A stretch of 64,000 nt of DNA from Mycolicibacterium sp. lyk4-40-TYG-92 (GCF_030209435.1 NZ_JARVRX010000003.1:496001-560000), one strand, 5' to 3'. Shown: positions 8,640 to 18,230, counted from the stretch's first letter. The notes: generated from the letters alone by a model not told the origin. Program-made: numbers and translations.

Positions 8640-9950
8640 ATGGCCGAGGATTTCCCGCACGCATCGATCGTCGAAGGTGTTCGGTTCACCGCTCAGATCG
8701 GGGTGCCGAATGTGGTTCTGGGACTGTTCAACAAGCGAGAGCTCCCCACTCGCATCGCATCCGGTTTGAGTTCGGACTACTTGGGGTACCAGCTCGTCGA
8801 AGGCATGGTCCGCAGTTACGGCCCCGGTCCGTTTTATGTCCGGGTCGTCGCCGACGAGGCATTGCTGGTGCATCACCCGGACGACCTGGAGTTTGTGTTG
8901 AGTGGATCGCCGGACCCGTTTGCTTCCGACCCGAAGCCCAAACGGGAGGGCATGGCGGCGTTCCAGCCGGACGCACTGACGATCTCTCGCGGCCAGCCGT
9001 GGGAGGACCGGCGCCGGTTCGCCGAAGCGGTGTTGGACACCGGCCACCCGGTACACCGGTTGGCGCAGGGATTCGTCGAGAAGGTTGCACGGACGGTGGC
9101 GGGTCTGGGCACCGGCGCGCTGAAGTGGGCGGAGTGGAACGCCGCATTCCAGCGGTTGACCCGGAGCGTCGTCTTCGGCGACAAGGCCGCCGACGACGCC
9201 CGGCTCACCTCACAGCTCAGCGAGCTGATGTCGGCCGGCAACGGCATGCCGGGCGAGCCGGCACCCGGATATCCGGAGTTCGTCTCCCACATCGAGTCGT
9301 ACCTGACGGAGCCGGAGCCGGGCAGTCTGGCCGCACTCATTGCGGAGACCACCCCGCCGGAGACGGCGAGCCCCGCGAGCCAGGTGATCCACTGGCTGTT
9401 CGCTATGGGGGACACGCTGGCGGCCAACGCTTTCCGGACCCTCGCGGTGTTGTCCACCCACTCGGAGAACTTGCGTGAGGTCCGTGCGGAGATGGGCTCG
9501 GCCGACATCAACTCGGGGCAGGGCATCGCGTCGCTGAAGTACCTCGGCGGTTGCCTGCTCGACACCATGCGGCTGTGGCCGACGACGGGGCTGTTCGGGC
9601 GCGTCGCGACCCGGGATATCGAATTTCCCAGTGGTGCAGTGCTGCCCGAAGGCAAACAGGTCCTCATCTACAACGTGTTCAACCACCGGAACCGGGACCG
9701 GATCCCCTACGCCGACCGTTTTTCACCAGGTGAATGGGTCAGCGGGGATGCCGGGAGCGACTGGTCGTACAACTTCTTCAGTCACGGCCCACAGGGCTGT
9801 CCGGGTGCCGGCCTGTCGGTGTTCCTCGGCCAGGCCTTCCTGGCGCACGTGGTGGACGGAGCCACGCCGGTGCTGCGCGGGGCTACGCTGAATCCGCAGA
9901 AGTCACTGCCGCACAGTATCGATCTGTACGGCATCAGCATCGAACGCTAG
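8640..9950 (+). CDS. Cytochrome P450, divergent, linked to dioxygenase
   Basis: P450 of 436 aa. The haem-thiolate loop FFSHGPQGCPG places the ligand at Cys387. The K-helix motif that is normally ExxR reads DTMR here (Asp308, Arg311), a rare substitution. The I-helix stretch FAMGDTLAANAF departs from the usual oxygen-activating pattern. FNHRNRDRIPYADRFSPGEW resembles the meander region. It starts with ATG at 8640, six bases after the dioxygenase stop, so the two are very likely translated together. Non-canonical P450s next to dioxygenases often rearrange hydroperoxides (CYP74, fungal Ppo P450 domains); that role here is inference. Confidence 0.87.
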   Translation: MAEDFPHASIVEGVRFTAQIGVPNVVLGLFNKRELPTRIASGLSSDYLGYQLVEGMVRSYGPGPFYVRVVADEALLVHHPDDLEFVLSGSPDPFASDPKPKREGMAAFQPDALTISRGQPWEDRRRFAEAVLDTGHPVHRLAQGFVEKVARTVAGLGTGALKWAEWNAAFQRLTRSVVFGDKAADDARLTSQLSELMSAGNGMPGEPAPGYPEFVSHIESYLTEPEPGSLAALIAETTPPETASPASQVIHWLFAMGDTLAANAFRTLAVLSTHSENLREVRAEMGSADINSGQGIASLKYLGGCLLDTMRLWPTTGLFGRVATRDIEFPSGAVLPEGKQVLIYNVFNHRNRDRIPYADRFSPGEWVSGDAGSDWSYNFFSHGPQGCPGAGLSVFLGQAFLAHVVDGATPVLRGATLNPQKSLPHSIDLYGISIER

Positions 9951-9997
9951 ATGGACCAATCGGTCGTCAACGCGACCGTGCGACGGAGGGGACCCTT

Positions 9998-11920
9998 GTG
10001 ACGACGACCGCCGAACATCTCCGCTACGCCCTGGATGGACGTTGGCGCGAGGTGAAAGACCGTATTCGGCAAGAGCTTTCCGCAGAGCTGTTCAAGCCGC
10101 ACTACACGCCGGACACCGCGGTGGCCCGGGCCAAGGTCACCGAGCAGATGAAGTACATGGCTTCGCGCGGCGCCGCCGAGGATGCCTTCGCGAAGGGCCA
10201 CGGCGGCAACGGCGATGCGGGCGCCACCATCGCCCGGATCGAGATGCTGGCCATGAGCGACCTGTCGCTGATGGTCAAGGCCGGCGTGCAGTGGGGCCTT
10301 TTCGGTGGCGCCATCGACAACCTGGGCACGGAACGCCACCACGAGGCCTATGTGCGCAAGGCCATCGACCTGGACCTCGTCGGCTGCTTCGGGATGACCG
10401 AGACCGGGCACGGCAGCGACGTGCAGGCCCTGGAGACGACCGCCACGTACGACCCGGCAACCGGTGAGTTCGTCATCGATTCACCGACCCCCACCTCGCG
10501 CAAGGACTATATCGGCGGCGCGGCCGAATCCGCCCAGGTGTCAGCGGTTTTCGCGCAACTGATCACCAAGGGCGAGAACCACGGGGTGCACTGCTTCATC
10601 GTCCCGATCCGGGATGAGTACGGCAACGACCTGCCCGGTGTCCGCACCTCCGACTGTCACTACAAGGGCGGGCTGCCCGGCGTCGACAACGGCCGCATCC
10701 AGTTCGACCATGTGCGGATCCCGCGCGACAACCTGCTCAACCGCTACGGCGACGTCGCCGAGGACGGGACCTACTCGTCCCCGATCGACAATCCGAACCG
10801 GCGGTTCTTCACCATGCTGGGCACGTTGATCCGCGGCCGCGTGACGGTCGGCGGCAGCGCCGCGGCGGCCGCGCGCGTCGCACTCGACATCGCGACCCGG
10901 TATGCGTTGCAGCGCAGGCAGTTCGAGGCCCCGAAGACCGACGAAGAAGTCCTCATCATGGACTACCTGGTGCATCAGCGCCGGCTGCTGCCGCTGATCG
11001 CGAAGTCGTACGCGCTGCAGTTCGCGCAGAACGAGTTGGTGTCCGACCTGCACGATCTGCAGGATGTCGAAGAGCCCGACGGTGAGGTGCAACGCGAACT
11101 GGAGGCGCGGGCCGCGGGACTCAAGGCGGCCGCAACGTGGCACGCCACCAAGGCCATCCAGGAATGTCGCGAAGCGTGCGGCGGTGCGGGTTACCTGGCG
11201 GAGAACCGGCTCATCGCGCTCAAGGCCGACACCGATGTGTTCACGACCTTCGAAGGCGACAACCACGTCTTGACGCAGTTGGTGGCCAAGCACCTGCTCA
11301 CCGAATATGCCGACGACATCAAGGGCATGAGCCCGTTCGAGTGGGTCAAGTTCGCCACCAGCACCGCCCGTGAGCGGGTGCGCCGGAGCACTGGCACCGA
11401 GACCATCCTGCAGAACCTGCTGGACACGCGGCAGGACAACGAGGAAGAGGGCAGCCTCTTCAACCGCGGTACCCAGGCGAAGATGTTCGAGGACCGGGCC
11501 GACTACCTGCTGTCGACGGTCGCCCGCCGCCTGCAGGCCAACTCCAAGGAGATGAGCCCGTTCGAGGCGTTCAACTCGGTGCAGGACCATGTGCTGCATG
11601 CGGCGTCGGCGCACATCGATCGCATCGTGTTCGAGTCCTTCGCCGCGGGCATCGACGCATGCACGGATCCGGAAGCTCGTGAGATCTTCGGCCTCCTGTG
11701 CGATCTGTATGCGCTGTCGGTGATCGAAGAGGACAAGGCCTGGTACATCGAACACCGCTTCCTGTCCATGGACCGGGCCAAGGCCGTCACCGCCGGTATC
11801 AACGACCGCTGCCGCAAGCTCCGGCCGTACGCCGAGGTGCTGGTCGACGGGTTCGGTATCCCCGAGCAGCTGCGCTACGCCGAAATGCTGCATCCGGAAC
11901 GCATCCCGGATGTCCGATGA
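9998..11920 (+). CDS. Acyl-CoA oxidase-like flavoenzyme
   Basis: Acyl-CoA dehydrogenase-superfamily protein of 640 aa, the length of peroxisomal-type acyl-CoA oxidases rather than 380-aa dehydrogenases. FAD/substrate region GCFGMTETGHGSDVQALET near residues 130-148. The catalytic-Glu motif TTFEGDNHVL has Glu419, preceded by ACGGAGYLAENRL. The extra C-terminal alpha domain (residues about 450-640) is present. The GTG start at 9998 has GGAGG eight bases upstream; the open frame further upstream overlaps the P450. It would shorten or desaturate acyl-CoAs, plausibly the oxygenated acids made by the two preceding enzymes. It ends the cluster, about 105 bp before an unrelated secreted-protein gene. 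Confidence 0.85.
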   Translation: MTTTAEHLRYALDGRWREVKDRIRQELSAELFKPHYTPDTAVARAKVTEQMKYMASRGAAEDAFAKGHGGNGDAGATIARIEMLAMSDLSLMVKAGVQWGLFGGAIDNLGTERHHEAYVRKAIDLDLVGCFGMTETGHGSDVQALETTATYDPATGEFVIDSPTPTSRKDYIGGAAESAQVSAVFAQLITKGENHGVHCFIVPIRDEYGNDLPGVRTSDCHYKGGLPGVDNGRIQFDHVRIPRDNLLNRYGDVAEDGTYSSPIDNPNRRFFTMLGTLIRGRVTVGGSAAAAARVALDIATRYALQRRQFEAPKTDEEVLIMDYLVHQRRLLPLIAKSYALQFAQNELVSDLHDLQDVEEPDGEVQRELEARAAGLKAAATWHATKAIQECREACGGAGYLAENRLIALKADTDVFTTFEGDNHVLTQLVAKHLLTEYADDIKGMSPFEWVKFATSTARERVRRSTGTETILQNLLDTRQDNEEEGSLFNRGTQAKMFEDRADYLLSTVARRLQANSKEMSPFEAFNSVQDHVLHAASAHIDRIVFESFAAGIDACTDPEAREIFGLLCDLYALSVIEEDKAWYIEHRFLSMDRAKAVTAGINDRCRKLRPYAEVLVDGFGIPEQLRYAEMLHPERIPDVR

Positions 11921-12025
11921 TCCGCAAAAAGCTGTTCTGAAAAAAAGTGTCCACTTGCTGACGGTTGATCGCTCCTAGCTAGTGAACGGCGCCCACGAGG
12001 GTGCCGACCAGCCAAGGAGAACGCC

Positions 12026-12451
12026 ATGACTGCTGTATCTGTCCGTCGCCGCTCAGCCGCCGCCGCTGCCCTCGTCGCCGCCGGAGCCATCGCCGGTGCG
12101 CTCGGCGCAGCAAGCCCGGCGAACGCCGGAGTCAACAGGTACCTCGCCATCGCGTTCTCGCCGGCGACGGGCCAGTGGGGCTACACACAGAGCCTGCTGG
12201 ATGCGAACCAGGCCAAGTACGACGCGGTGGGGTATTGCCTCAACAAGGGCGGTACCGACTGCCGGATCGTGGTGTGGGGAGACAACGAATGCGCCGCGCT
12301 CGCCACGAGTCCCAACCCGTTCAACCACAGCCTCATGTGGGGCACCGGTGTGGCTCAGACACAGAAGGAGGCCGAGACCAAAGCCCGGCTGTCGACGTCG
12401 TTCGGCGCCACCGTCGTCCTGTCGTTCTGCTCGCTGGGCACCGAACACTGA
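12026..12451 (+). CDS. DUF4189 secreted protein
   Basis: Small exported protein of 141 aa. A Sec signal peptide spans residues 1-35 (RRRSAAAAALVAAGAIAGALGAASPANA). The mature part has the DUF4189 pattern: YLAIAFSPATGQWGYTQS, then Cys pairs in AVGYCLNKGGTDCRIVVWGDNECAAL and a final SFCSLG. Four cysteines suggest two disulfides outside the membrane. AAGGAG lies six bases before the ATG. The function of the family is unknown. The next secreted-protein gene starts 79 bp downstream on the same strand, so the two may share a transcript. Confidence 0.8.
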   Translation: MTAVSVRRRSAAAAALVAAGAIAGALGAASPANAGVNRYLAIAFSPATGQWGYTQSLLDANQAKYDAVGYCLNKGGTDCRIVVWGDNECAALATSPNPFNHSLMWGTGVAQTQKEAETKARLSTSFGATVVLSFCSLGTEH

Positions 12452-12530
12452 CGAGGCCGGCAGCCCACAAATCATCGCGACTGGCGGTAGCTTCGTCCAA
12501 TACGGACTGCGGACGGCGAAAGGAACCGCC

Positions 12531-12794
12531 ATGGATCTGAAGAAGGCGATGCTGTTCGCGGCAGCGGGCGTGGCGGCGGGGGTGCTCTGCGCACCCGGTG
12601 CGCACGCCGACATCTGCGACCCGTCGGTGACCGTCTGTCAGGGCGGTGAAATCAGCGGACCGACCTCGGTGCCGGCCGCGTCGCCGTCGGTCATCGCGAG
12701 CGATGACGAGTTCCCGTTCGGCGATGACGAGTGGTACCTCTATCCCGGAGCGGGCGTCATCAACCACTGGGGCGGCGGAGGCGGCCACCGGTAG
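12531..12794 (+). CDS. Small secreted protein, Gly/Pro-rich
   Basis: A protein of 87 aa with a clear signal peptide (MDLKKAMLFAAAGVAAGVLCAPGAHA), followed by DICDPSVTVCQGG, whose two cysteines could pair. Then comes a Ser/Pro-rich linker and an acidic-aromatic tail (DDEFPFGDDEWYLYPG) ending in a glycine run. The ATG at 12531 is preceded by AAAGG. It is too short to assign a family; similar small mycobacterial secreted proteins are common. The function is unknown. Confidence 0.7.
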   Translation: MDLKKAMLFAAAGVAAGVLCAPGAHADICDPSVTVCQGGEISGPTSVPAASPSVIASDDEFPFGDDEWYLYPGAGVINHWGGGGGHR

Positions 12795-12804
12795 TTCGAG
12801 TGCC

Positions 12805-12842
12805 GCTCTCCCTCGGCTTCAGATCGAAGGCGTTGGGAGAGC
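12805..12842. terminator. Possible hairpin between convergent genes
   Basis: Arms GCTCTCCC (12805-12812) and GGGAGAGC (12835-12842) are perfectly complementary around a 22-base loop, between a plus-strand and a minus-strand gene that converge. There is no T-run. The position fits a terminator, but the long loop makes this weak. Confidence 0.3.
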
Positions 12843-12857
12843 CGGCGGCGGTCGAGC

Positions 12858-13379
12858 TCACGGTGCATCGCCTGTGCTCGCGACCTTCTCGGCCAGGGCG
12901 GCGAGTTTTTCGTCCAAGACGAGTGCCGCCGCACGCAGCGGCGGATTTTCATCGACAACCATCAGTGACGACGGCTTGACGTAGGTCAGGCTGCTGCAAT
13001 TGTCATCCTCTTCCGTCAGAAGAACCTCCACGGGAGCGAACAGCCCGGCAGTGAGGTCGTGACGGATCATGGTGATCGCGATGAGCGGATTGCCCAGGAT
13101 GACGCGCAGCACCTTGCGCTCCACTCCCGCGGTGCTGAGCCACAGGCTGTGGTCGATCAGGTGCATCAACATGAAGTCGCTGGGCCCGGCCTGGTGCTGG
13201 ACATCCGCTGCGAACGCGTCCCAGTCTCGCTCGGCCAAGGCCGGGAGATTGGTTATCTGCGCGGGCTCGGCACCGATATCGGTGAGCAGATCGTCCCGCA
13301 GCTCATCGAACGTCTTGTCGCTGTCGAATCGCACCCGCACCCCGTTGAACGGAATCTGCTGAGCGTCACTCGTCGCCAT
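12858..13379 (-). CDS. DUF302 domain-containing protein
   Basis: Cytoplasmic protein of 173 aa with the DUF302 (TT1751-like) fold. RVRFDSDKTFDELRDDLLTDIG is near residues 15-36. The core VLRVILGNPLIAITMIRHDLTAGLFAPVEVLLTEEDD is at about 90-127. The family is thought to bind small molecules or metals, but no activity is established. ATG at 13377-13379 with AGAGG eight bases upstream. It stands alone, convergent with the small secreted-protein gene. Confidence 0.82.
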   Translation of the reverse strand: MATSDAQQIPFNGVRVRFDSDKTFDELRDDLLTDIGAEPAQITNLPALAERDWDAFAADVQHQAGPSDFMLMHLIDHSLWLSTAGVERKVLRVILGNPLIAITMIRHDLTAGLFAPVEVLLTEEDDNCSSLTYVKPSSLMVVDENPPLRAAALVLDEKLAALAEKVASTGDAP

Positions 13380-13732
13380 GGTCGGCCTCTGCTTTTGCGA
13401 TGGTCATCTGACGAAGTCCTCTCGATGGGAAGCGGCGGTCTGACACCTACTCTGCGACGGCCGGAACCCAATGGGCTGGCCGAGATGATCCTGGTGTTCG
13501 CAGGGACACGATGCAGATCACTTCGTAGGTCGACCGCCGAGACGGGCCACCAACTCGACGGCGGATCACTCGCGCGGCCACCGACGACACCGCCACCGGA
13601 TGTGCCGCCGTGCCCCGGACCGACCGGGGAAGCGCTCAATGGTGGTGGTACCAAACCTTCGAACCACCGTCGACCAACTAGACGCGGCTCGCTCTGCAAC
13701 GCCGGGGGCTAGACGCGGGCCGATGAGCCACA
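13380..13732. other. Intergenic stretch without a supported gene
   Basis: These 353 bp separate the minus-strand DUF302 gene from the plus-strand GH6 gene and should hold both promoters. Open frames exist on both strands, but their translations are Pro/Gly/Arg-rich, with no family pattern or initiation site. The decamer CTAGACGCGG occurs twice, at about 13679 and 13711. Nothing else stands out. Confidence 0.5.
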
Positions 13733-14839
13733 TTGGTCACTCGCACACCAACTTTGGGCCCCGATTGGCGCATATTGACCAAGTCGAACTATTTTTCTGG
13801 GGTGATCTCCTCAGCTGTTGGCGTTGTTGCCCGCTGGACTGCTCCCCTCCTGGCTGTTGCCGCCGTCGCCGGCGTGGGCCTGTCAACTGAATCGCCGCGC
13901 GCGGTCTCGGTATCGTCGCTTCGCGACGGCGCTCCGGCCATCCGCCTGGTCGATGACAGCAACCCGCTGGCCGGCCGACCCTTCTACGCCGACCCGATCT
14001 CGAAGGCCCGGGCCGCCGCCGCGCAGGCCGACCCGCCCAGCCCCGAGCTCACCGCCATCGCCAACACGCCGCAGGCGTACTGGCTGGATCAGGCGTTCCC
14101 TGCCTCGACCGTCGGTGGCACCGTCGCCGGGCTGGCCGGTGCGGCCAACGCCGCGGGCGCCACCCCCGTGCTGGTGCTGTACGGCATCCCGCACCGCGAC
14201 TGCGGTAGCTACGCGGCGGGTGGCTTCGGTTCGGCCGACAGCTACCGGGCCTGGATCGACAGCATCGCTGCCGGACTCGGTGGCTCGCCGGCGGCGATCA
14301 TCGTCGAACCCGACGCACTCGCGATGGCCGACTGCCTGTCCGCCGGCCAGCGCCAGGAGCGCTTCGACCTGATCCGCTACGCCGTCGACTCCTTGACGCG
14401 CGACCCGGCTGCCGCGGTCTACATCGACGCCGGACACTCGCGCTGGGTGAGCGCCGAGACGATGGCCTCGCGGCTGAACGATGTCGGTGTCGCCAAGGCG
14501 CGCGGCTTCAGCCTCAACACGACCAACTACTTCACCACCAACGAGGAGATCGGATACGGCGAGGCGATCTCCGGCCTGACCAACGGCGCGCACTACGTCA
14601 TCGACACGTCGCGCAACGGTGCCGGGCCCGCCGAAGGCGACCCGATGTACTGGTGCAACCCCGATGGCCGTGCGTTGGGTGTCGCGCCGACGACCGACAC
14701 CGCCGGTGCGCACGCTGACGCGTACCTGTGGGTCAAGCGGGTCGGCGAGTCCGACGGGTCGTGCGGCCGTGGGGAGCCCGGCGCGGGTACCTTCGTGAAG
14801 TCGTTCGCCATCGACCTGGCGCGCAACGCAGCGCACTGA
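13733..14839 (+). CDS. celA1: Glycoside hydrolase family 6 (CelA1/Rv0062-like)
   Basis: Secreted or membrane-tethered endoglucanase-type protein of 368 aa. A hydrophobic segment VVARWTAPLLAVAAVAGVGLS (about 30-50) acts as signal anchor. The GH6 core shows YWLDQAFP, the acid-containing LYGIPHRDCGSYAAGG (Asp156), IIVEPDALAMADC, and IDTSRNGAGP with Asp291, the second conserved acid. The sequence parallels M. tuberculosis Rv0062 throughout, including YF..V.SSA before the anchor; this favours the TTG at 13733 over a GTG at 13802. No ribosome site is obvious. It would cut beta-1,4-glucans; the natural target in mycobacteria is unsettled. Confidence 0.85.
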   Translation: MVTRTPTLGPDWRILTKSNYFSGVISSAVGVVARWTAPLLAVAAVAGVGLSTESPRAVSVSSLRDGAPAIRLVDDSNPLAGRPFYADPISKARAAAAQADPPSPELTAIANTPQAYWLDQAFPASTVGGTVAGLAGAANAAGATPVLVLYGIPHRDCGSYAAGGFGSADSYRAWIDSIAAGLGGSPAAIIVEPDALAMADCLSAGQRQERFDLIRYAVDSLTRDPAAAVYIDAGHSRWVSAETMASRLNDVGVAKARGFSLNTTNYFTTNEEIGYGEAISGLTNGAHYVIDTSRNGAGPAEGDPMYWCNPDGRALGVAPTTDTAGAHADAYLWVKRVGESDGSCGRGEPGAGTFVKSFAIDLARNAAH

Positions 14840-14859
14840 TTCCGCGCGCCGACCGTCCG

Positions 14860-15024
14860 ATGGACGACAACGTTGACGGGGCCGACTTCCTGGCGTCGTA
14901 TCCAATGGGCGAGGCGGACCGCCGCAAGGTCGGCTATGAGAATGCGTTGCGGCTGTTCGGGTATCGCATTCCGAACATCGGTGGGGGGATCAGTCCCGCG
15001 AGCGCGCCGGCCAACTCAGATTGA
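14860..15024 (+). pseudogene. Short ORF, possible amidohydrolase C-terminal remnant
   Basis: A 54-codon frame (MDDNVDGADFLASYPMGEADRRK, then VGYENALRLFGYRI) begins 20 bp after the GH6 stop. The segment resembles the last helix of metal-dependent amidohydrolases, where a TDYP-like motif is followed by NALRLF. It has no ribosome site and its end overlaps the convergent LmeA-like gene by 35 bp. It may be a decayed fragment, a small real gene or chance. The resemblance is by eye only. Confidence 0.3.
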
Positions 15025-15862
15025 GCGCCTTACCGACCTGGTTGAGCTGGTTGAGGGCTTCTTCGATGCGACGGCGGGGCACCTCGACGCGCCACTCGGG
15101 CATCCGCCCGGTCAACTGCAGCGTCTCGGGACTGAAGCTCACGGACGTCGGCGTGAGCTCGCGGGGCAGCTTCGGCAGCTGAATCCGATAGGCGGGCAAT
15201 CGTTTGGGCAGGTGCCAACGGGCCCTTCGCAGCGCAACCAGCCGCGGCTTCACCAGGAGCGTCGACCCGTCGATCGTCGCGTCGACCTCGAGGTGGCCGA
15301 GGTCCGGCCTTTTCGCCCAACGGATTTGAGCGACACCACCGGCGTCGATCTGGCCGAGCAGGCGCGGCACGGCGCGACCCGGTAACGACGACGCCCGCTC
15401 GATCACCTTGTCGAGGGCCTCGGTCGACATCTCGATGGTCAGCTCCAGCGGTGCGGCCACCAGCACCGGCGTATTGCTCGGCTTGACGTGTGTGTTGTGC
15501 AGGACGGCGGTGGCCTTGTCGAATTGCCAACCGTGCCAAACGATGTCGGCTGCCGAGATCGAAACGGTATTGAGTTGACCGACAGACAGGCTCCGCACCT
15601 CGAGGTCGGCATCGATCGCCGTCACTGTCAGCGTCATCTCGCCGGACTTGAGCTTTACGGTCATGCGGCGGCCGACGAGTTGCTTGCGGAGCGTGTCGAA
15701 CAGGGTCTGGTAGGCGCCGACCGGGCCGCTGGTGAGCGCGCGGCCCGCGGCCGACGACCAGAACGACGACAGCGCATCCAGCGGTTTGAACGGGTCCCAG
15801 TTGGCCAGTGAGTCCCAGTTCGAGAACCCGTCCCAGGGCGGGAATGGTCCGGTGTTCGCCAT
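14990..15862 (-). CDS. LmeA/DUF2993-like lipid-binding protein
   Basis: Protein of 290 aa. Residues 1-35 hold an aromatic N-terminus with a WDGFSNWDSLANWDPF repeat. The core reads GRRMTVKLKSGEMTLTVTAIDADLEV, then SISAADIVWHGWQFDKATAVLHNTHV, the strand-rich pattern of the LmeA-like (DUF2993) family, whose mycobacterial member binds phosphoinositides during lipomannan maturation. A second conserved part (FSPETLQLTGRMPEWRVEVPRRRIEEAL) closes the protein. No signal peptide is seen, unlike canonical LmeA. ATG at 15862 is chosen; one codon pair upstream is an alternative start. Family membership is moderate confidence. Confidence 0.6.
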   Translation of the reverse strand: MANTGPFPPWDGFSNWDSLANWDPFKPLDALSSFWSSAAGRALTSGPVGAYQTLFDTLRKQLVGRRMTVKLKSGEMTLTVTAIDADLEVRSLSVGQLNTVSISAADIVWHGWQFDKATAVLHNTHVKPSNTPVLVAAPLELTIEMSTEALDKVIERASSLPGRAVPRLLGQIDAGGVAQIRWAKRPDLGHLEVDATIDGSTLLVKPRLVALRRARWHLPKRLPAYRIQLPKLPRELTPTSVSFSPETLQLTGRMPEWRVEVPRRRIEEALNQLNQVGKALNLSWPARSRD

Positions 15863-15908
15863 GATCAATCATCGCCACTGCGTCAACCGCCGTGCCCTCA
15901 GCCCTTGG

Positions 15909-16706
<798 letters not shown>

Positions 16707-16751
16707 TCAGGGCGTGGATCGCCATCTGGATCTGCCCGCGTGTGCAGGCAA

Positions 16752-18230
16752 TCACACCTTTTCGGTGCTGCCGGGAGGACTCCCACCCGGTGGGACTGCG
16801 GTAACGGCGTTCTTGGCGGCAGGCTTCTTGGACGTGGGCTCTTCCCAGCCGGATGCGGCCAGGAGCAGGTTGAGTTCAGCCTTGGCGCCCTCGAGGATCT
16901 CCCACGGGTCCTCGACGAGGTCCGGATCGGCCTGGATGCCGACGTCGACGTTGCCGCCGTAGCTGAAGACGGTGACGTTGATGCCCATGCCGACGGTCAG
17001 CGGACCGACGGGCACGATGTGCTCGATCTTGGCGCCGGCCATGTACAGCTGGATCGGCGGGCCGGGGACGTTCGAGACGATGAGGTTGCTGGCCAATGGC
17101 AGCTTGTCCTCGAGCTTGGCGGCGCGAAAGCCCTTGAACATCAGGTTCAGCAGGACCGGCGGCGCGAAGTCGGTCAGACCGATGGACTGGCCGGCCTGCA
17201 GATCCTCGGCGAGCGCCTTGGCGCTGTTCATGCCGGTGTGGATGGCGGACAGCCGCTCGACCGGATCCGCCACATCGGTGCACATCGAGGCGATCATGGT
17301 GTGGACGTGGTTACCGGGGGTCTCGTCGCCCGCGTCGCGGGTGGACATCGGCACGGTCGCCAGCACCGGCGTCTCGGGCAGCGCGTCGCGCTTGGTCAGG
17401 TAGGTGCGCAGCGCGCCCGCCACGACGTTCAGGATCACGTCGTTGACCTTGACGCCGAGTCCGTTCTTCACGTGCTTGATGTGCGCCATCGGCAGCGACG
17501 TGTACGCGAAGCTGCGGTGCGAGCTGAGCGCGCCGTTGAAGCTGGTCTTGGGGGCGCTCATGGGGCGTGGCGGCGGGTCGTCGCGCCGCAGGTGGCTGAT
17601 GGTCGTCACGGCGTTGCGGACGGTCTGGCCAAGGTACTGAACGACTTTCGGTGGCGTGGTCGCGGCGGCGAGCGTGCCCTTGGCGAACAGTTCGAGGCTC
17701 GAGTGGCGGGGTTGCTCGCCCTCGTCGGGCAGCGCGACGATGGGGTCCTTGGCATCGGGCGTGACATCGCAGAGCACCGATGACAGGCCCGCGCCGGACA
17801 CGCCGTCGACGATCGAGTGGTGGGTCTTGGCGATGAAGGCGACGCGGCCGCCTTCGAGGCCCTCGACGAACCAACTCTCCCACAGCGGCTGGTTGCGGTT
17901 GAGCTGGCGGGCCAGGATTTCGCCGACGACGTCGGCGAGTTCTTTCTCGCCACCGGGAGCGGGCAGCGCCGCGCGGTGAATGTGATAGTCGAGCTTGAAC
18001 GCGGGATCGTCGACCCACACCGGGCGGTCCAGTCCCAGCGGCACTTCTTGAATCCGGCGCCGGAACGACGGCAGGTAGGGCAGGCGGCGGTCGAGGTGGT
18101 CACGGAGATGCTCGAAGTCGAATCCCGGTGCGTCACTGGGCTCCAGAATCATCAAACCCAGCGTGTGCTGTGGCCATTCGGTGCCCTCCATGGACAAGAA
18201 CATGGCATCCATGCCGGACAAGCGTTTCAC
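16752..18230 (-). CDS. Wax ester synthase/diacylglycerol acyltransferase (WS/DGAT)
   Basis: Acyltransferase of 492 aa making triacylglycerol or wax esters from acyl-CoA. The active-site motif HHSIVDG is at residues 137-143. MDAMFLSMEGTEWPQHTLGLM begins the N-terminal condensation-like domain, and the C-terminal WES_acyltransf domain shows the usual NVPGPP and GINVTVFSYGGNVDVGIQAD motifs. A Pro/Ala/Lys-rich tail of about 30 residues ends the protein. GTG at 18228-18230 is chosen over ATG 18254 because GGGAG is seven bases upstream. Mycobacteria carry many paralogues, so which role (storage, dormancy) is not readable. Confidence 0.9.
   Translation of the reverse strand: MKRLSGMDAMFLSMEGTEWPQHTLGLMILEPSDAPGFDFEHLRDHLDRRLPYLPSFRRRIQEVPLGLDRPVWVDDPAFKLDYHIHRAALPAPGGEKELADVVGEILARQLNRNQPLWESWFVEGLEGGRVAFIAKTHHSIVDGVSGAGLSSVLCDVTPDAKDPIVALPDEGEQPRHSSLELFAKGTLAAATTPPKVVQYLGQTVRNAVTTISHLRRDDPPPRPMSAPKTSFNGALSSHRSFAYTSLPMAHIKHVKNGLGVKVNDVILNVVAGALRTYLTKRDALPETPVLATVPMSTRDAGDETPGNHVHTMIASMCTDVADPVERLSAIHTGMNSAKALAEDLQAGQSIGLTDFAPPVLLNLMFKGFRAAKLEDKLPLASNLIVSNVPGPPIQLYMAGAKIEHIVPVGPLTVGMGINVTVFSYGGNVDVGIQADPDLVEDPWEILEGAKAELNLLLAASGWEEPTSKKPAAKNAVTAVPPGGSPPGSTEKV

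Noticed and set aside
6780..9056. A 758-codon open frame on the minus strand
   Set aside because: It lies opposite the haem peroxidase and P450, which have clear catalytic motifs. Its own translation is Arg/His/Val-rich without any family pattern: a high-GC antisense shadow.
13059..13712. Plus-strand open frame covering the DUF302 gene and the gap after it
   Set aside because: The first half is antisense to DUF302 and the second half is Pro/Gly/Thr-rich without any initiation signal or family match.
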